Of a stretch of 22,235 nucleotides of DNA, positions 15,591 through 22,084 are shown piece after piece. Below the pieces are notes generated by a model that was given only the letters and a program-made list of their open reading frames with translations, had not been told where the DNA came from and ran no database searches. This DNA is from Candidatus Nanopelagicales bacterium. GTDB lineage: Bacteria > Actinomycetota > Actinomycetes > S36-B12. The stretch is taken from contig JALQSY010000011.1 of NCBI GenBank assembly GCA_023264215.1, positions 1 through 22,235 on the forward strand, read 5' to 3'. Both the position numbers and the translations under genes were made by a program. The first letter of the stretch is position 1. Every line of letters begins with the position of its first letter.

Positions 15591-16204
15591 CCGACGACCG
15601 GGGCCAGGCCCGCAGCGCGCCGCGGGGCATCCGCATCGCCGCAGACGACGAGCCAATTGGCCAGGAGCCGGTGCCCGCCTTCGGTCAGGACCGATTCGGG
15701 ATGGAACTGCACGCCCTCGACGGCGAGTTCGCGGTGTCGCAGGGCCATGATCACCCCGCTGTCGGTCGTGCCGGTGACCTCCAGGGAGTCCGGGACGGAC
15801 TCGGGCAGGACGGCGAGGGAGTGGTAGCGCGTCGCCGTGAAGGGGGCGGGGAGGCCGGCGAGGACCCCGTCACCGGAGTGCAGGACCTGGGATGTCTTGC
15901 CGTGCAGGAGCTCGGGGGCCCGGTCCACGACACCGCCGTAGACCGCGGCGATCACCTGGTGTCCTAGGCAGACGCCGAGGATGGGCACCTCACCCGCGCA
16001 GGCGCGCACGAGGTCCATGCACGCTCCGGCTCCCTCAGGGGTGCCGGGACCGGGCGAGATGAGGATCCCGTCGTACTCACGGGCTTGTTCGACGTCGACC
16101 TCGTCGTTGCGGCGCACGTCTACGTCCACCCCGAGTTGACCGAGGTACTGCACGAGGTTGAAGACGAAGGAGTCGTAGTTGTCGACGACGAGAATTCGCG
16201 TCAT
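15587..16204 (-). CDS. pabA: aminodeoxychorismate / anthranilate synthase component II (glutamine amidotransferase)
   Basis: This 205-residue class I glutamine amidotransferase has the triad Cys79 (LGVCLGHQ), His168 and Glu170 (VQFHPESV), plus the N-terminal ILVVDNYDSFVFN and ISPGPGTPEGAG signatures. It releases ammonia from glutamine for the chorismate-using partner in folate (PabB) or tryptophan (TrpE) synthesis; the same subunit may serve both. In many actinobacteria such a stand-alone gene (annotated trpG or pabA) lies close to crgA near oriC, as here: it starts 15 nt after the crgA stop and is likely co-transcribed. No chorismate-binding partner is in the window. Which pathway it serves cannot be decided. 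Confidence 0.92.
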   Translation of the reverse strand: MTRILVVDNYDSFVFNLVQYLGQLGVDVDVRRNDEVDVEQAREYDGILISPGPGTPEGAGACMDLVRACAGEVPILGVCLGHQVIAAVYGGVVDRAPELLHGKTSQVLHSGDGVLAGLPAPFTATRYHSLAVLPESVPDSLEVTGTTDSGVIMALRHRELAVEGVQFHPESVLTEGGHRLLANWLVVCGDADAPRRAAGLAPVVG

Positions 16205-16219
16205 GCCGTGCCTTGCGGA

Positions 16220-16495
16220 CTAGCGCCACTTCGTGGAGACGACGAACCCCGCGGTGATGAAGGCGAAGCCGATGACGACGTTGACGAGGGCGTTGTAGGA
16301 ACCGCCGACGGAGTTCATGAAGGGGATGTCGGGTCCGGCGATGTAGAAGACCACGATCCACAGGAGCCCGATGACGAACAGCGCCACCATCGTGGGGGCG
16401 ACCCACGGCGCCGAGCCGATCTTGACCGGATTGCGATCGGCCTTGTCGGGAGGAGGGGTGTAGTCGTCGCGCTTGCGTCCCTTGGACTCCGGCAC
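16220..16495 (-). CDS. crgA: cell division protein CrgA
   Basis: This 91-residue membrane protein is typical of CrgA (about 85-95 residues): a short charged, Pro-containing N-terminus (PESKGRKRDDYTPPP), then two transmembrane helices (about 33-54 and 67-87) and a short end STKWR. CrgA is an actinobacterial septation factor that interacts with FtsZ, FtsQ, FtsI and related proteins. The GTG at 16495 is chosen from the family N-terminus and from GGAGGG on the minus strand 9 nt upstream; the frame is open for another 61 codons upstream, but that part lacks family likeness and overlaps the kinase gene. The next gene, pabA, follows after 15 nt. Confidence 0.93.
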   Translation of the reverse strand: MPESKGRKRDDYTPPPDKADRNPVKIGSAPWVAPTMVALFVIGLLWIVVFYIAGPDIPFMNSVGGSYNALVNVVIGFAFITAGFVVSTKWR

Positions 16496-16559
16496 GGTCT
16501 CACTCCCTCCTACTGCGGGCAGCGGCCCGCGCACTAGATGACAGCGTACCGAGCGCAGG

Positions 16560-18299
16560 TCAGTCCGCCATGGGGAGGATGGCCGACAGGACCGCCCCTC
16601 CGCCGGGCGCGGCCCGCAGCTCGAAGTTGCCACGTGTCGCCCGCGCGAGGACGTCGGTGCCCATGCCGGGTGGCCCACCGACCGGACCGGTGCCGTCGTC
16701 GGTCACCTCGATCCGGATCCCGCCGTCGACGGGAGCCACGCTGACGTCCACGCGACCGGCTCCGCCGTGTCGGTAGGCGTTGCCGATGGCCTCCTCGACG
16801 ATCCGGGACACATCCGGATGCGGTGCGCCCGCCAACGGCGGGGCGATATCCACGTGCACCTGGCACATCGGATCCCATGAGCGAGCCAGGGACGTCAATG
16901 TGCTCGCCAGGGTGCCCTCCTGCCCTCGATCGAGATCCTCGAGGACGCGCACGCTCTCACGCAGGGACTCCAGGCAGCCCTGCGCATTCCCCTCGCGCGC
17001 GGCGAGCTCCATGGCGCTCGCGCACGCGATGAGGCGGGTCTGGACGGTGCCGTGCAGCTCCTTGGCGAGTTCGCGCAGGGCTAGCGAGCGGGTGCGGCTG
17101 CGGGCCAGCTGAGCCAGGCGCTCGGAGTTGACCGTGGAACTCAACTGGGCGATCACCGATGCTCGCGATGCATCCAGGGACGCCACCACGGAAGTCAGGA
17201 GGATCGACACGAGCGTGCCCAGCAACGCACCGGCGATCAGGCTCGCTGGTACGCCGACTCCATCGACGCGGGCAGGACCGTAGGCCAGGATCAGCGTCGC
17301 CGCCTCCAGGGCCGACACGGTGGCGAAGTAGATCAACTGGCGGGCGCCGCGGAATCGTCTCATCAGGGCATTGCCCCCGAGCATGATCGCGTAGGACGTG
17401 ACCCCCAGCAGGGCAGCGGTGATCACGCCGAGGAGCGGTCCATACGCGAGGATCGTCGCGCTGACGTACCCGATGAGGATGACCGAGGCCGCCGGCAGCG
17501 GCAGGAAGCTGGGCTCGCGCAGCAACTGGGACAGGACTCCGGCGACTCGCGGCTCCGGGTAGCGCCGGGAGGCCTCCTGCCACAGGGCGTGGCTGAGCGG
17601 CCGGACCGTCTGGTCAGCGGTGCTGCGCATCATCTGCGCGGCGGACAGCCAGTCGCCCAGCGCGCTCAGGCTGGAGATCCGCTGGCGCAGGTCCTCGCGA
17701 GCCGCCGCGAGTTGCCCGTCGACCTCGACGCGGTGGGCGCGAGCCTCGTCCGCCAAGGTGGCGGCGATGCGAGAGTCCTCCACCAGCGCGAGCTGGCCCA
17801 TCACCGCCTCATCGAGCAGGGCCGAGCGCTGGCGGATGAATCGCTCATGCGCCTCGAAGATCATCGCCGAGGTCACGCCCCACCACAGACCCAGTCCGAC
17901 CGTGAGCGCGATGGTGAGCGCGTCCGGGATGTCCAGCGCGATCCCCAAACGCCGATCGGCCAGCACGATCGCGACGCCGAAGGTCGCACCCGATACCGAA
18001 TGCAGCAGCACGACGCGCCACAGCGCGACCGGCCGCACCCGTCGATGGCGCAGCAGGGTCGCGTTCATCAGCAGGGCCCAGGCCCCGACGAGGATCGAGG
18101 CGACCACCCCGTAGATGGCGAGCACGCCCATGTCGCCGAACGGCACGATGCGAGTCCCGATGCGACCGCCGGTGAGGATGAGCAGGGGGACGTTGATGGC
18201 CACCCCGAGGGCGTACGCCTGCCATGACAGGGCCCACCGGCCCGTGATCCGCAGCCGCCAGGGAGGGCTGCTCTCGCCGCTGGCCCCAGCACCGGACAT
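16560..18299 (-). CDS. multi-pass membrane sensor histidine kinase with two membrane blocks
   Basis: This 579-residue protein has four hydrophobic segments (about 25-45, 58-80, 95-115, 125-148), a cytosolic helical, probably coiled-coil region (150-262), a second set of four segments (about 268-374), and a C-terminal kinase part. The candidate phosphoacceptor is His416 in AKELHGTVQTRL (HisKA_3-like); the HATPase has EEAIGNAYRHGG (N-box, 502-513) and TDDGTGP (G-box). The first DHp-like stretch in the middle (TVRPLSHALW, 231-240) is odd. The signal is unknown. A response regulator lies 1.6 kb away on the other strand (19885-20535). No Shine-Dalgarno precedes ATG 18299; CAGACT lies 6 nt upstream and may mark a leaderless start. 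A perfect palindrome lies 46 nt upstream. Confidence 0.85.
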   Translation of the reverse strand: MSGAGASGESSPPWRLRITGRWALSWQAYALGVAINVPLLILTGGRIGTRIVPFGDMGVLAIYGVVASILVGAWALLMNATLLRHRRVRPVALWRVVLLHSVSGATFGVAIVLADRRLGIALDIPDALTIALTVGLGLWWGVTSAMIFEAHERFIRQRSALLDEAVMGQLALVEDSRIAATLADEARAHRVEVDGQLAAAREDLRQRISSLSALGDWLSAAQMMRSTADQTVRPLSHALWQEASRRYPEPRVAGVLSQLLREPSFLPLPAASVILIGYVSATILAYGPLLGVITAALLGVTSYAIMLGGNALMRRFRGARQLIYFATVSALEAATLILAYGPARVDGVGVPASLIAGALLGTLVSILLTSVVASLDASRASVIAQLSSTVNSERLAQLARSRTRSLALRELAKELHGTVQTRLIACASAMELAAREGNAQGCLESLRESVRVLEDLDRGQEGTLASTLTSLARSWDPMCQVHVDIAPPLAGAPHPDVSRIVEEAIGNAYRHGGAGRVDVSVAPVDGGIRIEVTDDGTGPVGGPPGMGTDVLARATRGNFELRAAPGGGAVLSAILPMAD

Positions 18300-18330
18300 G
18301 CGCGGAGTCTGACATGCGATGCGGGCGGCA

Positions 18331-18336
18331 ATTACA
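18331..18336 (-). promoter_or_regulatory. candidate -10 element upstream of the membrane kinase
   Basis: TGTAAT read on the minus strand, about 31 nt before ATG 18299. With this -10 the palindrome at 18345-18366 would cover the -35 region. A second -10-like CAGACT (18306-18311) lies 6 nt before the ATG. Which one is used cannot be told. Confidence 0.3.
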
Positions 18337-18344
18337 GCGTTGTA

Positions 18345-18366
18345 GTTCTCCCCAGCTGGGGAGAAC
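18345..18366. promoter_or_regulatory. perfect 22-bp palindrome, probable operator
   Basis: The half-site GTTCTCCCCAG (18345-18355) is followed directly by its exact reverse complement (18356-18366). It lies in the 82-bp gap between the rhomboid stop and the kinase start. Perfect symmetry without a spacer is typical of a dimeric regulator's operator. As RNA it would form a 9-bp stem with an AGCT loop, so a terminator for the rhomboid gene is an alternative; no U-run follows. Confidence 0.6.
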
Positions 18367-18367
18367 C

Positions 18368-18376
18368 TGTGGACAA
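18368..18376 (-). promoter_or_regulatory. DnaA-box-like sequence
   Basis: TGTGGACAA is the exact complement of TTGTCCACA, the form of the DnaA box preferred in GC-rich actinobacteria. It is one base from the palindrome and lies in the non-coding gap. A second, poorer match (GAGTCCACA, 18408-18416) lies in the rhomboid gene. A single box does not make an origin. Confidence 0.4.
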
Positions 18377-18381
18377 CACGA

Positions 18382-19251
18382 TCAGCCGACGCCGAGAGGG
18401 GCCAACAGAGTCCACAGTTGACCCGTGCGCCACATCGTCACCAGGACCAGTCCCGCGAGCACCGCGAGGATTCCCAGGGTCTGCCAGAGCAGGCGCACGG
18501 GGACGAACGGGCGCGGCGTCCAGACGAACACCCCCGCGACCAGGGCCCCGACCACCAGGCCGCCGAAATGCGCCCGCCAGTCGACCTCCGGGCTGAGGAA
18601 TCCGATGACGACGTTGATGCCGAGCAGGATCAGGACCTGCGTGATGTCCCATCTCATCCGGCGGCCGGCGACGATCAAGGCACCCATGAGCCCGAAGATC
18701 GCCCCGGAGGCGCCGACGGTGCGCGGATCGGAGAACGTGTAGGAGACAACGCTGCCACCTAGGGCAGCCACGACGTACAGGATGATGAAGCGCACGTGCC
18801 CGAGTACTCGCTCCAGCGTCGGACCGAGGACGAAGAGCACGTACATGTTGAAGGCAATGTGCAGCCACGAGCCGTGCAGGAACGCCGCGGTGAGCAGCCG
18901 CCACCACTCCCCGTAGAGCACGATGCCGAAGGGCCACATGCCGTAGTCCTCGGCCACGGAGCCGACCCCGCTGGCGAACTGCCAGAGGAACACCACGACC
19001 GTGAGGCCGATCAGCGTCCAGGTGACGTACGGCTTGGCGATGACTCCGCCACCGGCGACGGTGACCGGCTGGCGCACCGTCCGTGCTGCCTCACCGACGC
19101 ACTCGGGGCACTGAAAGCCGACGGGGGCGGCGCGCATGCACTCCGGGCAGATCGGCTTCTCGCACCGCGTGCAGGCGATGTACGTCGTCCGATCGGGATG
19201 CCGGTAGCAGCCGGGGGCGGACGGCGCAGGAGGGCCGGGAGGCTGCGTCAC
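18382..19251 (-). CDS. rhomboid-family intramembrane serine protease with N-terminal zinc finger
   Basis: This 289-residue protein has a B-box-like zinc-binding region (about 15-51, with C15, H18, C27, C30, C35, C38, C48, C51) followed by six or so membrane helices. The rhomboid active site is present: Ser182 in GASGAIFG and His228 in RAHFGG, with the HIAFNMYVLF motif (N135) and EWWRLLTAAFLHG loop. It should cleave membrane protein substrates inside the bilayer; the substrates are unknown. The zinc-finger-rhomboid layout is common in actinobacteria, often beside the cyclophilin gene. ATGA overlap with the cyclophilin stop (19248-19251) indicates coupled translation. Confidence 0.92.
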   Translation of the reverse strand: MTQPPGPPAPSAPGCYRHPDRTTYIACTRCEKPICPECMRAAPVGFQCPECVGEAARTVRQPVTVAGGGVIAKPYVTWTLIGLTVVVFLWQFASGVGSVAEDYGMWPFGIVLYGEWWRLLTAAFLHGSWLHIAFNMYVLFVLGPTLERVLGHVRFIILYVVAALGGSVVSYTFSDPRTVGASGAIFGLMGALIVAGRRMRWDITQVLILLGINVVIGFLSPEVDWRAHFGGLVVGALVAGVFVWTPRPFVPVRLLWQTLGILAVLAGLVLVTMWRTGQLWTLLAPLGVG

Positions 19252-19775
19252 CCGCGAGTGACGGTGACGCCGGTGATCTCGACCGGGGTCACGGGGCGGT
19301 CCTGCGCACCGGTCGCAACGGCTGCGATCGCGTCGACGACGTCCCGCGACGGCTGGTCAGCGACCTCGCCGAAGATCGAGTGCTTGAAGTTCAGCCACGA
19401 GGTCGGAGCCACCGTGATGAAGAACTGCGAGCCGTTGGTGTTGGGGCCGGCATTCGCCATGGCGAGCAGGTACGGCCGATCGAACTGCAGCTCCGGGTTG
19501 AACTCGTCGGCGAATCGATAGCCGGGGCCGCCGGTACCCGTGCCCAGGGGGTCGCCGCCTTGGATCATGAAGTCGGGGATGACGCGGTGGAATTTGAGGC
19601 CGTCGTACAGCGGCTTGGTGGTCTTGGTCCGCGCCTTGGGGTCGGTCCACTCCTGGGTCCCCTCGGCGAGGCCGACGAAGTTCTTCACCGTCTTAGGCGC
19701 CTGGTCCGGGAAGAGGATGACGTTGATGTCGCCCATCGAGGTGTGCAGGGTGGCCTTGAGATTTGATTCGGGCAT
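19248..19775 (-). CDS. ppiA: peptidyl-prolyl cis-trans isomerase, cyclophilin type
   Basis: This 175-residue cytosolic cyclophilin speeds cis-trans isomerisation of X-Pro bonds. The active-site residues are in place: Arg64 in KFHRVIPDFMIQGGD (with F69 and Q72), NGSQFFIT near 114-121, and Trp127 in TSWLNFKHSIFG, the tryptophan linked to cyclosporin binding. The ATG at 19775 was chosen because GGGAGG lies 9 nt upstream on the minus strand and the product then starts MPESNLKATLHTSMGD, as expected; the open frame extends 52 codons further without likeness. It is the first gene of a cyclophilin-rhomboid unit. The neighbourhood suits an oriC-proximal locus. Confidence 0.94.
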   Translation of the reverse strand: MPESNLKATLHTSMGDINVILFPDQAPKTVKNFVGLAEGTQEWTDPKARTKTTKPLYDGLKFHRVIPDFMIQGGDPLGTGTGGPGYRFADEFNPELQFDRPYLLAMANAGPNTNGSQFFITVAPTSWLNFKHSIFGEVADQPSRDVVDAIAAVATGAQDRPVTPVEITGVTVTRG

Positions 19776-19884
19776 GGAGGGAATCCTCCCACGCCACGGC
19801 CGGGCGCCGACCCCACGGGGTGCCAGCAGCCCACTTCGCCCCGGCTCCTTGCTGGAGAGGAGGCGAGCCCCCATAGTGGCCGCC

Positions 19885-20535
19885 ATGTCCGATGGCACGC
19901 GGGTCCTCATCGTCGATGACGATGAGTTCACGCGCTTCCTCCTCGTGCGCGCCCTGGCGTCCTTCGGCTACGACGACACCCAGGCCTGCGACGGGGCACG
20001 CTCCGCCCTGGCGACCGCAGAGACCTACCGGCCCCAGGTGGCGATCTTGGATCTCGATCTCGGCCCGGGACCGAGCGGAATCGACGTCAGCCACGCCCTG
20101 CGGCGCAAGTTCCCGGACCTCGCGATCATCCTGCTGACGTCGTTCGAGGATCCGCGGCTGCACAGCAGCGGTTCGACCCTCCCCGCGGGGGCGATCTACC
20201 TGACCAAGCGGGCCGTCGGCAATGACGAGATCCTGCCGAGGGCGATGCAGACGGTTCTCGCCAGTCCGTGCTCGGACGACAATGCGCGGATCGGCACGGG
20301 CTTCGCCAAGCCCCTCGCTCTCAGCGACAACCAGGTCGACATCATGCGACTGGTCGCCGAGGGACACTCCAACGCCGAGATCGGGCGACGGCTGCACCTG
20401 ACCGAGCGCGGTGTGGCCAAGGCAGTGTCACGCCTGGTGAAGCAGCTCGGCATTGATCCGGGAGCGGACGGCAACGTGCGCGTGCTCATCACCCAGGCCT
20501 ACTTCCAGCACTCCGGGCAGTCCGGTGCGCGCTAG
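19885..20535 (+). CDS. LuxR/NarL-type response regulator
   Basis: This 216-residue protein has a receiver domain (about 5-125) with DDD at 11-13, phosphoacceptor Asp56 in AILDLDLGPGPSG, Thr85 in LLTSFED and Lys108 in YLTKRA. The C-terminal LuxR-type helix-turn-helix (about 147-195) reads LSDNQVDIMRLVAEG, SNAEIGRRLHLTERGVAKAVS. The insert around HSSGSTLPAG and the divergent region after helix-turn-helix set it apart from the DevR-like protein at 12837. Its kinase may be the membrane kinase at 16560-18299, the only other orphan kinase here. ATG 19885 is preferred: CATAGT (19872-19877) lies 7 nt upstream; a GTG at 19876, 12 nt after AGGAGG, is possible and would add three residues. Its stop overlaps that of the next gene. 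Confidence 0.88.
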   Translation: MSDGTRVLIVDDDEFTRFLLVRALASFGYDDTQACDGARSALATAETYRPQVAILDLDLGPGPSGIDVSHALRRKFPDLAIILLTSFEDPRLHSSGSTLPAGAIYLTKRAVGNDEILPRAMQTVLASPCSDDNARIGTGFAKPLALSDNQVDIMRLVAEGHSNAEIGRRLHLTERGVAKAVSRLVKQLGIDPGADGNVRVLITQAYFQHSGQSGAR

Positions 20536-21173
20536 TTCGCGGCCGTTGCCTGATCGAGAGCGCTGAGGAACACCTCGACAGGCTGCGCGCCCGAGACGCC
20601 ATAGGCTCGGTCGATGACGAAGAAGGGCACGCCGTTGGCACCGAAGGTCCGCGCGAGCACCTGATCCTGGACCACCTGGTCGAGGTATGCCGTGCTCGCG
20701 AGCACCTCGCGGGCTCCATCTGCGTCGAGACCAGCCTCGACCGCCAGCCCGACGAGATCATCTGTGCTGAAGACGCCGCGGCCCTGGGTGAAGTACGCGG
20801 AGTACATCGCCTCGAGCAGTCGCTGGGCAACAGCCGGGTCCTGATCCTGCGCCCACAGGGCGAGCCGGTGCGCGTCCCGCGTGTTGCCGGTCCTGCACAG
20901 GTCGAGGTGGTAGTCCAGGCCCTCGCCCGCGGCGACCTCGGTGACGTTGCTCATCATGGCCAGCGCCTCATCGCGGCTGACCCCGTACTTCGCGGCGAGG
21001 TGGTCGATCGTCGGTTCGGTGGCGGTCGATGCAGTCGGATCGAGTTGGAAGGCGCGGTGCACGATCTCGACATCGTCCAGGCCGCGCTGCTCCAGTGCGC
21101 TCTGCAGGCGCCGCTTGCCGATATAGCACCAGGGGCACACAACGTCCGCCCATACCTCGATCTGCACGATCAC
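20532..21173 (-). CDS. DsbA-family oxidoreductase, FrnE-like
   Basis: This 213-residue protein has a thioredoxin-fold DsbA domain with the active-site motif CPWC (Cys13-Cys16, in WADVVCPWCYIGKRRL), a helical insert, and the cis-Pro region NGVPFFVIDRAYGVSGAQP near the C-terminus. This is the FrnE/2-hydroxychromene-2-carboxylate isomerase-like branch, whose members are cytosolic (no signal peptide here) and act as thiol-disulfide oxidoreductases or isomerases. ATGA overlap (21170-21173) couples it to the upstream secreted-protein gene. The stop shares CTAG with the convergent response-regulator gene. Confidence 0.92.
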   Translation of the reverse strand: MIVQIEVWADVVCPWCYIGKRRLQSALEQRGLDDVEIVHRAFQLDPTASTATEPTIDHLAAKYGVSRDEALAMMSNVTEVAAGEGLDYHLDLCRTGNTRDAHRLALWAQDQDPAVAQRLLEAMYSAYFTQGRGVFSTDDLVGLAVEAGLDADGAREVLASTAYLDQVVQDQVLARTFGANGVPFFVIDRAYGVSGAQPVEVFLSALDQATAAN

Positions 21174-22000
21174 TGCACCGGGTTGCCGTCGATGTCCCAG
21201 ACAAGCTGCACGTTCTTGAAGTTGAAGAGGCCTCCCCTCCCTGGGACCGAGTCGATCTGATAAACGGCAACTTCCGATCCCGGGTCAGTGGCAGTCGCCT
21301 CCTTCACCATCACGGTGATGCTGGCGAAGTTGGTTCCGCCGCACTCGCCCGACCAATAGTCCTCGCTAAATCCGGTGTGGGAGTATCTCCAGCACTCCTT
21401 CGATCCGTCGGAGAGAACTCCTGTAGTCGTTTTCGCCGAGAGGGCCGTCGTTGTCATGGTAACGACCTCTGTCAGGTGGACGGCGCGGCCTACAAGCGGG
21501 AAGGTGCGCGCAGTCGGCGCCGCGCGGCGGACATTCACCGAGTACCCCGCGAGTTCACGGGGCAGCGCATCAGAGGAGAGCGCATCGATGACGAGTTGCC
21601 CGCGCCCATTGACGCGAGGATTGGACACGCGCACGAGCGCCCACGCATCCTTACCCGCTGAGGTGCGCCACGTGAGAGTGGTGAACACGCCGTCGCTGCG
21701 TCGGTGACCCAATGCCGTCCACGCCCTGGTCAATCGCTCGGGCGAGAACCGGCCCTGCGCGAGCAGGCCGCGGTCATTGTTGCCCAACCAAGCGATCCGA
21801 GCCTTGGCGGGCAGCACCAGGCGGTAGCGGCCATCGCCGGTCTCCGCCGCGTGCACCTTGCCACCGCCGCTGACGACGATGAGCGCCTCGCCCATGGGTC
21901 GCTCCGGCGCAGTCTCAGTCGCTGCGGCCGGCAGCAGGGGCGCAGTCAGAGCAAGGGTCGCCGCGGCCACCCCCGCGATCATCCATCCACGTTCACGCAT
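21170..22000 (-). CDS. secreted protein of unknown function, coupled to a DsbA-like gene
   Basis: This 276-residue product has a signal peptide (1-28, ending PAAAT). No family was recognised. The mature part mixes beta-prone stretches (EALIVVSGGGKVH, RYRLVLPAKARIAWLG, VFTTLTWRTSAG) with a Ser/Thr-rich centre (about 180-200) and has exactly two cysteines, C203 and C220, in KECWRYSHTGF and YWSGECGG, which probably form a disulfide. The ATG at 22000 is preceded by the good -10 sequence TATGGT 6 nt upstream and no Shine-Dalgarno, pointing to a leaderless message. An internal ATG (codon 7) is possible. The coupled FrnE-like gene might act on thiols linked to this locus, but the two proteins are predicted to sit on opposite sides of the membrane. 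Confidence 0.75.
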   Translation of the reverse strand: MRERGWMIAGVAAATLALTAPLLPAAATETAPERPMGEALIVVSGGGKVHAAETGDGRYRLVLPAKARIAWLGNNDRGLLAQGRFSPERLTRAWTALGHRRSDGVFTTLTWRTSAGKDAWALVRVSNPRVNGRGQLVIDALSSDALPRELAGYSVNVRRAAPTARTFPLVGRAVHLTEVVTMTTTALSAKTTTGVLSDGSKECWRYSHTGFSEDYWSGECGGTNFASITVMVKEATATDPGSEVAVYQIDSVPGRGGLFNFKNVQLVWDIDGNPVQ

Positions 22001-22006
22001 TGCGCG

Positions 22007-22012
22007 ACCATA
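22007..22012 (-). promoter_or_regulatory. candidate -10 element of the secreted-protein/DsbA-like operon
   Basis: TATGGT on the minus strand, 6 nt before the ATG at 22000. This spacing puts the transcription start at or next to the start codon. The -35 region is not clear (TAGCGA at 22031-22036 is a weak match). Confidence 0.45.
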
Positions 22013-22084
22013 GACCGTCGTCGCCTACGGTCGCTACCCCCAGTCGCTTCGATGGCAGCACCCGACCAGCCGTCACGGAATCAG

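Noticed and set aside
18368..18376. Replication origin at the DnaA-box-like sequence
   Set aside because: Only one good box and no A/T-rich unwinding region or dnaA/dnaN gene is present; oriC is at most nearby.
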